64,000 nt of DNA from Chlorokybus atmophyticus (lineage: Eukaryota > Streptophyta > Chlorokybophyceae > Chlorokybales > Chlorokybaceae). The DNA lies in contig RHPI01000277.1 of NCBI GenBank assembly GCA_009103225.1, forward strand, positions 526,222-590,221, written 5' to 3'. The notes beneath the pieces are model-generated. The model ran no database searches. It was not told where the DNA came from and saw only the letters and a program-made list of their open reading frames with translations. The position numbers and the translations under genes were made by a program. Of this stretch, positions 56,057-64,000 are shown one piece after another. How positions within the stretch are numbered: position 1 is the first letter of the stretch; each line of letters begins with the position of its first letter.

Positions 56057-56182
56057 GTGTGTATACTGGGTAGGCAGCTACGTATGTACATATATATATA
56101 TATATCATGTACATATACCATGTTAAATGTAATATGTGTATATATAATGCTTTATAAGATAATTGATATGTATTATACATAT

Positions 56183-56224
<42 letters not shown>

Positions 56225-58139
56225 ACATATATAACATATATATATATCAACGATCCACTATGACGGTGTTTGAATTTGCATACATGTGTTGACACGTCAC
56301 ACATATTAGTAATAATAGTCATTGTTGGCAAGTATATGCTGACATTAACAACCAAATAATTAATATCACCTTGTAACATGAATATTATAAAGGGACATTT
56401 TGTGTCAGCTTAAAATGGCAAATCGGAAAGGCTTCTTCTCATGTGGCAATATGTACTTGATTATGCCACACTGGTTTCCAATGTAATTATTGAATCGCAA
56501 GCAGTAAACATGCCTCCCTTTTTGGTTACCTGCCACAATAATTATGCATCTGATGCTCCTTAAAAAGACAATGTAATAAATAAAGTCTTATTTATGTTAA
56601 ATGTTACGTGTCGTGCAAGCAGGCCTCGACTGCGGGGTGTGTCTCGTAGTGGGGTTGCGTACGCGAATGTGTACAAGTGTTAAGAATGAGTAAAGTTACT
56701 GGACAGCTTGCAAGAGGTCAAGCCAATGACACCGAAGCTGTGGTGTAGCAGCGAGTACGGGGGGCAGTGGGGAGGAAGAACAATTGTGTGGTACCCTTAG
56801 CTTGATCGGGGTGGTAGTCAACAAGCTCTTGGACAAGGATGCTTGGGAAATGCACACAGCTTGTCACGCAGTGTATATGTGCATAAGATGTAATAGCTAA
56901 GTAAGACGTGATTACAAACTGCAAGCACCGTGTGCGCAAAAGTGAGCAAGCACAGTCACAATCGAATCGTGAGTGAGGTGCGTGCAAGCATTGCGACAGT
57001 GCAAGAGTGATGCAATGTGCAGGTAGCAGATGTGATGGCCACTAGCATGAGAGCAAGAGTGTACAGGTGTACGGGCAAGGCAGGTCCGGCAAGAACACTG
57101 TTTGTCAGGGTAATTGGTATGCTTAACAACACACAAACAGCGGTCGCTGAACTCACGGTACTACGAGGATCTGCTTCGCTGAGCCTCGGATGCTGATCGG
57201 CTCCAAGGTGGGCCAACTGGTCAGTCTCGGGCAGTGCCACCGCCGCTTCCGCTTCAGTCCGTCTACTTGCAACTCAATGCCGACGCTTCCGGCGGGAGTT
57301 GCCTAAGTCTGATGTCAACGAGGCCCGCCGCCATAGGGACTGCGTGCCTATTAGTGGAGGCCGGTGCTGGCAGTCGGCTGTCACGCGGCCCGCCGACATA
57401 AAGGGGCCGCGCCTTGATTGGCGGGGCTGAGGCCTACCGGTTGAATCGCGGCCGGCTGATTTAGATGTTAGTGAACCAACCCTGATGCGTGGTAGGCTGC
57501 AACAGGGAAATGCGTGTCGAGGGTTATCACTGTGACAGTGATCACTGAGCCTGCACATCTCAACCAGTATGTTATGTTATTTGCATTGATTTTGCAATGG
57601 CTCGGCAACATTTGCAATGATTGGGTCAAGAGCCACGTATTATAACATGTATAAAATGATGATTAACTGCATTTCAATTGCAAACGCGTTATGCAACATC
57701 CTGTATCCTATTCCTTTAATTTAATAAATCTGCAACACCAAGTTGCAATTTGGCTGTGCATTGAGTTGAGACAACTTTGGCTGTGGAATCGGAGCTACTT
57801 TTGCGAGCAATTGCAAACAAGCAATGCTTCACACATGGGCCATGTGACATGTCGCCAATCACCGAGGCCCAAAATGTCACTCATTTCAAGTGGCGTAGCG
57901 GATGTTCATTCTCTCAACCAAACCGCCTTACATCGAGGGGTCCTGCAACAGTCACGTGAGCAACTACCAGGCCAAATGCCCCCAGCGGCGGCGGGGTTGA
58001 CGTCGTCATTGCCGTCGTTGTCGGTGATAACCTCACTTGTGTCTTCCTCAGACAACATGGCCGGGGTGCGGGCCAGAGAAAGAGGAGGCGGTGAAGGAGG
58101 AGGAGGAGGAGGAGGAGGAGGAGGAGGAGGAGGAGGAGG
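50079..58139. repeat. Second copy of the exact 8,061-bp duplication
   Basis: Holds the same decayed gag/protease parts (50079-54672), repeat (54943-55629) and non-coding stretch (55630-58056) as copy 1. Unlike copy 1, it continues into the full DNAAF1 gene. Confidence 0.95.
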
Positions 58140-61100
58140 CGGGGGCTGGGAGATGAGTGAGGCGAGTCTTCGTCGTCTGTGCCGCGAGCGCAATCAGTAC
58201 TCCAGCTGCCCAGAACTCAACGACGTGCTACACCTACACCACAGAGGAATCACGCAGGTCTCAACGAATTAACAGATACAAATAACTCTCAATAATAATG
58301 TTGAAAAATAACAGTACCATTAGACACGGTGAGACATGGAGAGGGAGATACCGAGATGTGAAGCGTTTTTGACGTAATCATGCTCAGCATGCTATGCATC
58401 GTGCATGGAGACTGACAATGGGCTGTGCTTAGATGATGAACAACACTTGCAAGGGACTGTATGCAAAGGGTGCAAACGACAGCAACAGTGTTCTATTATC
58501 TCGTGAATTGGCTCATCACCTCACACAGTGTCATGGCATCTGTGTGCGTGTGTGCATGTGTCCCGCACTCATCATGCGATGTTATTTTCTTGCTGATTGT
58601 TAACCTCGTTCTAGCACTGTGATGGCAACAGACAGCGAGGTTTGGCCTTGTCCTTGTCCTTCAATTCAGCTTTCAACAGTCGCATGCGAGCGAATGGCAT
58701 ACGTGACACATGCGCATGCAGTGCAGTTTAATGTATCTCTGCACACGAACAGCCACTAGTATACGCTCCTGCTAGTTGTATACGTCACCCAAGGCTGAAT
58801 TCATCAACCAACTAACCATCACGTATCAATGACACACGTTGGTATTCAATAAACGCGTTGGTCCATGCAAGTAGCATGGGTCTGTTTCATTCGTTCATAA
58901 ATTTCATGTCGTTGCATTTGGTTAATTTGCCTTTGCAAGCAGGTGCGGTGTCTGGAGGCTTACACGGGGCTGCGCACGCTGTACCTCGAGTGTAATGCGA
59001 TATCCAGCCTCGGCTCCGCCCTCGCCCACCTCACCGAACTACGCTCGCTTTATCTATCTCAAGTAAGACACGCACACATCCACGCATGTGCAGAGGCGCA
59101 CACGCGCACGCACACACACGCACGCCTGACTGTTTGACTGGTTGATTGAAACTGATAGCATTGGTTGATGGCTCGATGTAGAGACTGGTTTGTTCACTGA
59201 CATCATGATTGAGCCACAGGGAATGACAAATTGAGTCATTGACTCATCTGCTATCGCATGTCTTTTTGCGCGTCTCTCTCTGCAGAACCTTATCAGAGAC
59301 CTCGGGGACAACCTCGCGACCCTCACCAACCTCGAAACCCTCGACGTGTCCGAAAACATGGTCAGTCACTGTTTTTCCTGCTCAGCCACTCCTCCCTACC
59401 TCACTCAAACCCACACGCACACGCGCACGCGCACACGCATACGTCCATGCCCATGCCAACGCGTGTACGCGCACGCGCACGCAGTCGCATGTACCTGCAC
59501 GCCTGCGTGAATGTTGCACACACGCACACCCACACCTCGACATTCCACATCATTCAACTCTCCATTTCCCAGTTGACGTCCATCCCCCCTTCCCTCTCCC
59601 TCCTCCCCCGCCTCTCCTCCCTCAACCTCGCCAAGAACCGCCTCGGCCCCTCCGCGTCGTCCCTCGCAGCTTTACGGGAGTTCGGACCGCAGCTCGGGGC
59701 GCTCGACGTCGCGGGCAACGCCATCGCGGAAGAGGAGGCCATGGAGGTGAGAGTGCGTGCGTGCGTGCGCGCGCGTGAGTTTGCCAGCATGTGCGTGTGG
59801 TGTGGATGCTGGACCACACACGCACGCATGCTGTTGTTGTATGGCAGCTGCTGAGGTCTCTGCCGTTGAGACTGTTGAGAGCGACCGGCAACCCGGTGGT
59901 GTCGAAGACGGCGCATTATAGGAAAGCCACGCTGGCAGCCATGCCAACCGTAAGTGATGCTGCTGTTGTGGTGGTTACTTTATCATGGTGCTGCTGCTGT
60001 TGCTGTTGAGAGGGTTGTCTTGTACGAACTTGTTGTTCAATGTGCAGCTCAAGTACCTTGATGACAGCCCGGCTTTCGACAACGACAAGCGCCTGGCCGT
60101 TGCTTTCATGGCTGGCGGTATCGAGGTGTAATATAAACACACAACTGCACTCAACTCTCTGTGGATATGTGGAAGAGAGCGTGTCGTCATAAGTGTTGTG
60201 TTGTGTGTCGCTGGGCTTGGCAGGCAGAAAGAGATATGCGCGCACAAATCAAGGGCGAAGAAGCCGAAGAGCGCGAGCGACACAGAAAAGGTAGAGCTGT
60301 TGTTGTTGTTGTTGTTGTGCGAATAGGGCTGATATGTCAGTACAACCAATGTGTTGATGTTGATGTGTTAATGTGAACCTGTGTGGCAGCCTTTGATGAC
60401 ATGGTGACGGAAGCCAGATTGCGCGCGGCCCAAGCGAACGCGAAGGCGGAAGCGGACTCGCTTCAGCAGCGGGAAACAGCAGCGGCAGCCAGGTTGGAGG
60501 AAGCGGATGTGGCGTCCGATGCGGCTGCTCTTGCGCAACGGGATGGAAGTAAGGAGGAAGCCGATGCCGCAGCAGTGCCTGATGATGATGATGAGCCGCC
60601 GCCGCTGGAAGGCATAGAAGGGGAGAAGGGAGAAGGCAGCGAAGGTGCAACAACAGGTATGCTCGCAGTCATGTGTGATACGTTGTGTTTGTTACTTAGT
60701 CAGCTGCTGATTGCTTTACGCTGTTTGCTCATGATTAAGTACAAGGGAGTAGCGAAAGTGGCAGCCTTCTGCTTTCTTCACAATCAGAACAGCGGAGTGA
60801 GAATGAAGCCAACGCTGAGGCAGATAGCCAAACCGAGGAAGCGAACACGATGCAGCCGGTGGCACAAACAGTGCTGGTGAAGACAGAAGTGGAGCCAGAA
60901 TTAGAGCTGCAGCCAGAGTCCGAGCCAGCAGAGGCTTTGCCTGATGATGAGAAGCCAGGGGTGGCAGCGATAACGGATCCATCGTCACCAGCCAGTGAAG
61001 CCGAGGACGACTTTGCTAATACAATGAGACTCTCAGCTCACATAGTGGCAGAGTGCGCTGCGCGAGAGCACAGCTACAGGCAGTCAGTGCAGCAGCGAGT

Positions 61101-61749
61101 GCTAGAGCAGGCCACAGCCAAAGCGGAAGCGAAACTGAACCTCGCTGCGGAGGCAGCTGCAGCCGCAGCCCAAGGAGGGGAAGTCGATGCGGAAAGCGCT
61201 ACTACCGCTCAGCCTCATGCACAACATAGACCCTTCATCTGGGGAACGGCTCGCTACCGCGCGCTGTGGGAAGCCGCATTGGAGATACAAGCTGAAAGGG
61301 ACTTGGAAGCCGTCATGAGCGGCCATGAAGCTGAGCTTGATAGCAGGAGAAGCAAAGAAGAAGAAGAAGAAGCGGAAACAGAAGAGGGAGGGAAAGGAGA
61401 GAAGCTGGTAGATCAGCCAATCTGCAGCGAAGATGTCCAGCTCGATGAAGTGCACTTTTTCACAGATAAAACTGAAACAAACACTGAACAAGACAGAGCT
61501 GTGCTGGTTGAAAACGGTCAACCTGCAGCTATCGATGATGAAATACCTGAGTCCAGTGGCGAAGAGAAGCCAAATGGTAAAGCGGAAAGCCAGAGGGAGG
61601 ACGCGTGCAGGGCTGCTGAAGTGGAGAGTGGCAGTGATGTTGTTGTTGTTGACAACCCTTCACTGTGTGGCACAACAGCCGTGCAGCGCGAGGCTCATCG
61701 CGGTGTTGAGATCACGTTCCGTCGCATGGACTTGAACGATGTAGATTGA
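58057..61749 (+). CDS. DNAAF1: Dynein axonemal assembly factor 1 (LRRC50/ODA7 family)
   Basis: Nine exons: 58057-58257, 58943-59062, 59286-59360, 59573-59746, 59848-59949, 60048-60125, 60224-60290, 60390-60656 and 60788-61749. All phases agree. DNAAF1 is a cytoplasmic leucine-rich-repeat protein needed to preassemble outer-arm dynein before transport into cilia. The conserved start is MSEASLRRLCRERNQY and LNDVLHLHHRGITQ. About six LRRs follow (YTGLRTLYLECNAI, LTELRSLYLSQNLI, LTNLETLDVSENM, LPRLSSLNLAKNRL, LGALDVAGNAI). The LRR cap is NPVVSKTAHYRKATLAAMPTLKYLDD. A Glu-rich tail ends RGVEITFRRMDLNDVD. The start is ambiguous: 58057 adds a polyGly leader from the GGA repeat (681 residues), while ATG 58153 gives a start like animal orthologues and may be the real one. 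Confidence 0.93.
58085..58138. repeat. (GGA)n microsatellite in DNAAF1 exon 1
   Basis: About 15 GGA units, coding for polyGly in the frame that leads into DNAAF1. The same tract ends at the N in copy 1 (50023-50077). Confidence 0.9.
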
Positions 61750-62053
61750 TGATGATGATGTTGATGTTGATGTACAGCACAAGCATGCAATACGGTAAGA
61801 AAAAGAGCTTGCGTGTGATGTCACGGGTGGCGACTCAGTGACTGAGCACACAGCAACATACCAACATGGTGCATGTGTGTAATAGCCCACCACTAGAGCC
61901 AGGTGCTTGCTCGTAGTGCAAACTGCATGCATCAGCACACGTGTGAACAGTGGTTGGCGTGAACCATCATATATGGCACTTGCTCTTACGCTTATATTAT
62001 AGCTATAGCGCTAACGCAAGCAGACCTGTGGCCACACACACCGCAGCCTGCTG
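61750..62053. other. Short intergenic region between convergent genes
   Basis: The 3' flanks of DNAAF1 and of the GCR1_C gene. It contains GATGATGATG/TTGATGTTGATG repeats right after the DNAAF1 stop. Nothing else was recognised. Confidence 0.4.
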
Positions 62054-64000
62054 CTAAATCTGCGCAATGGCGATAGACTCGACAATGTGGGGTTGCGTGC
62101 CGGCAGATGTCTCGTGATTGTGCCCGTGATGATGATGGTTTTCGTGGTCGCTGAAATGGTGATGGTGATGCGGATGCTCGTGGCTCGTACCAGTTGGACT
62201 CAGCCACCTGCACACGTGCGCACGCACTTGCATGAGTGCAGCTGGCAACCAGGGCTGGAGTAACGACATGCTTGCTTGTGTGAAGATATGGCAAGCGATA
62301 GCACTGCATGCATGCAGTCATTCGCGCATATGCGTGTGCGTGTGTGTATAGCTGGTGCATATATGCAAGCGTGTATGCATCTATGTGTGTGCGTGCTTGT
62401 GCTCAAGCATCTGCACACAATTGTATGCGTACCTGCCTGCATGCGTGTAGATGTGCGTGCGAGAGCTGAGCTCGTCTGCGCATGTGAGTGTGCATGCGTG
62501 CGTGCGTGCGTGCACGTGCACACGCAAGCGCGCATATGTGTGCGTGTGTATGTGCTTGCCTGTGCGCGCGTGCGTATACGCGTGTGTACGTACCTGGCTT
62601 TCTGCCTCGGTCCTCCTTCTTCCTGCTGCCGCTGTCGTCGCAGTGCGTCCGAGAGCGCGTCGAGCGACGTGTTCTTGGCGGCCTCGCGCAGGGTCTCGAA
62701 ATGCGCGATCGCCGCCGCCACCGAGCAACGTGTCCTCTCGCAACGCGCCTTGATCGCCTCGATGATGATCTTGCGCTGGTGAAACGCCGACTTCACCTTC
62801 GCGTCCCGCCTCCACTTGCCTGCAAGATCACACGCACGCACACGTACCCACTATATGTCATCCTGCACAATCAGCAACCAACTCTAGCACATCAAGCAAC
62901 TACTCAGCTCAGCTCAGCCCAACCACTAGCAACACTTATATTGCTAGAGTTGTTGCTAGTTGCTGTATGTGAATGAAACAAGCCAACTGAATGATCCTGC
63001 ACTTGCCTACAGCGTCGCATTTGACAACATCATCCATGGAACAAGTGTGCATGTGTTACTACAACCCACCACCGCCATGTGCCACTCACCCGCCGGCCAT
63101 CTTCGTTCCCGCTCTTCCACCGACGGCGTGACCGCCCCTCCACCATCATGTTGTGATTCACCATCCCCACCCCCACCCACAGTCCACTCCCTCCACACCT
63201 CCTCGACGGTGCGAAGACCCGGCAGCATACCGAACTGAGGCGCGTCGTGCGGCCGAGGCGTGCCCACGCGCGTGACGGGTTTGATCAAATGACTGTTGCC
63301 ATTGTTGTTGTGGTTGTGGCTGTTGTGTCCGTTGGTTACGGGTGTGGTGGCGTCCTGGGATTGATGTTGATGTTGATGTTGATGAAGAGGAAGTGGTAAG
63401 GACGCTGTGTCTGATGATAGTGGTGTCGGGCTGCTGATCGACGGGCGCATGTCGGTGGCGATGTTGATGGTCATCGGCGTGTGTTGTTGTTGTTGTTGTT
63501 GTTGGGACGTTGTTTGTGACGAGGACTTGAGCTTGCGTGCGGCGAGGAGCTGGTTGAGGGTCTTCTGCACGGTCGCGAGCTTGTCCTGGAGGAGCTGGTA
63601 GCGCTCCTCGTTGCGGCGCTCGGCGACGAGGTGGGCGCGGTGGATGTCCTCGAGTTGCCTCATCACCTGCGCCATGAACTGAAGCAACAATACAGTATGT
63701 TGTATGTGCGTGCGTAGTTGTGGCTGCGTGTGTATGAGAGGGCACCGCGCGCACTTGCACTTGGATGCATGCAAGTGCACTAATGCGCGTGCGCGCGCAA
63801 AGCAGAGACTTGGTTGTATGTGCCTATATGTGCGCCTGTGCGCGCACAGGCACATGCAATTGTGCAAATGCACCTACACGTGTGCACGCATGTGTGCATA
63901 TGTGCGCACGCGCAACCGCAAACACACCCGTTCGCGTGTGCGTATGTTACCATGCATACCTGGTCCATGAGTTGCACCAGCTTTGCCGCTCTAGCTCCAA
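62054..64000 (-). CDS. GCR1_C-domain putative DNA-binding protein (partial, runs off right edge)
   Basis: Four minus-strand exons: >64000-63960, 63678-63090, 62819-62594 and 62207-62054, in phase. A predicted coiled coil spans exons 1-2 (AKLVQLMDQFMAQVMRQLED, HLVAERRNEERYQLLQDKLA, VQKTLNQLLAARK). A polyGln, Ser/Thr- and His-rich linker follows. The domain RTVEEVWREWTVGGGG, TPSVEERERRWPAGKWRRDA, FHQRKIIIEAIKAR matches the GCR1_C family, named for the yeast glycolytic activator Gcr1 and present in many algae. The C-terminus is His-rich (HEHPHHHHHFSDHENHHHHG) and ends VESIAIAQI. It is probably a nuclear transcription regulator by family. The GCR1_C domain is reassembled across the 63090/62819 intron, which supports the splice model. 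Confidence 0.8.

Noticed and set aside
49995-58257. Two DNAAF1 genes in tandem
   Set aside because: The first is cut by a single N before any conserved residue, in an apparently exact duplication, so it is more likely an assembly product.

Overview
The window is nuclear DNA from a photosynthetic eukaryote, most likely a flagellate green alga. Every host gene is split by many short introns. The genes combine chloroplast functions (plastid IF-3, plant-type violaxanthin de-epoxidase with a bipartite transit peptide, a plant-type class I glutamine amidotransferase) with motile-cilium functions (DNAAF1/ODA7, a vasohibin-type tubulin carboxypeptidase). The plant-type VDE and a Ty3/gypsy element carrying a DNA methyltransferase fit a streptophyte flagellate of the Mesostigma type best. 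That placement is inference; a prasinophyte or other chlorophyte is not excluded.

Left arm (1-27.4 kb), gene-dense: NFXL1-like zinc-finger gene (minus, running off the left edge); plastid IF-3 (plus); an orphan polyQ/polyA gene (minus); a glutamine amidotransferase (plus); a 222-bp assembly gap; vasohibin (plus); VDE (minus); and a complete 22-exon phosphatidylinositol 4-kinase alpha (plus). I rebuilt exon structures by hand from splice sites, reading phase and family similarity. The full reading frames close exactly, including three introns that need a GC donor.

Middle (27.4-47.6 kb), a nested stack of retroelements. An old, broken minus-strand Ty3/gypsy element carries gag, protease, a C5-cytosine DNA methyltransferase, reverse transcriptase, an integrase tail and a C-terminal PHD finger. 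Its RT is split by a much younger plus-strand chromovirus (31113-39723, 5-bp target duplication ATGTG). The right LTR of that chromovirus contains a 530-bp TRIM element (37917-38446, target duplication CCTGG). The outer element has also lost RNase H and the integrase core by internal deletion.

Right arm: 42017-50077 is repeated, apparently base for base, at 50079-58139, and the copies are joined by a single N. This looks like an assembly artefact inside a GGA microsatellite. After it come DNAAF1 (plus, complete) and the 3' part of a GCR1_C-domain putative DNA-binding protein (minus, running off the right edge).

The host genes do not form a pathway or cluster. Neighbours are arranged divergently or convergently as in an ordinary compact algal chromosome. 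The notable system is the methyltransferase- and PHD-bearing retrotransposon, which carries a chromatin-mark writer and a chromatin-reader-like domain.
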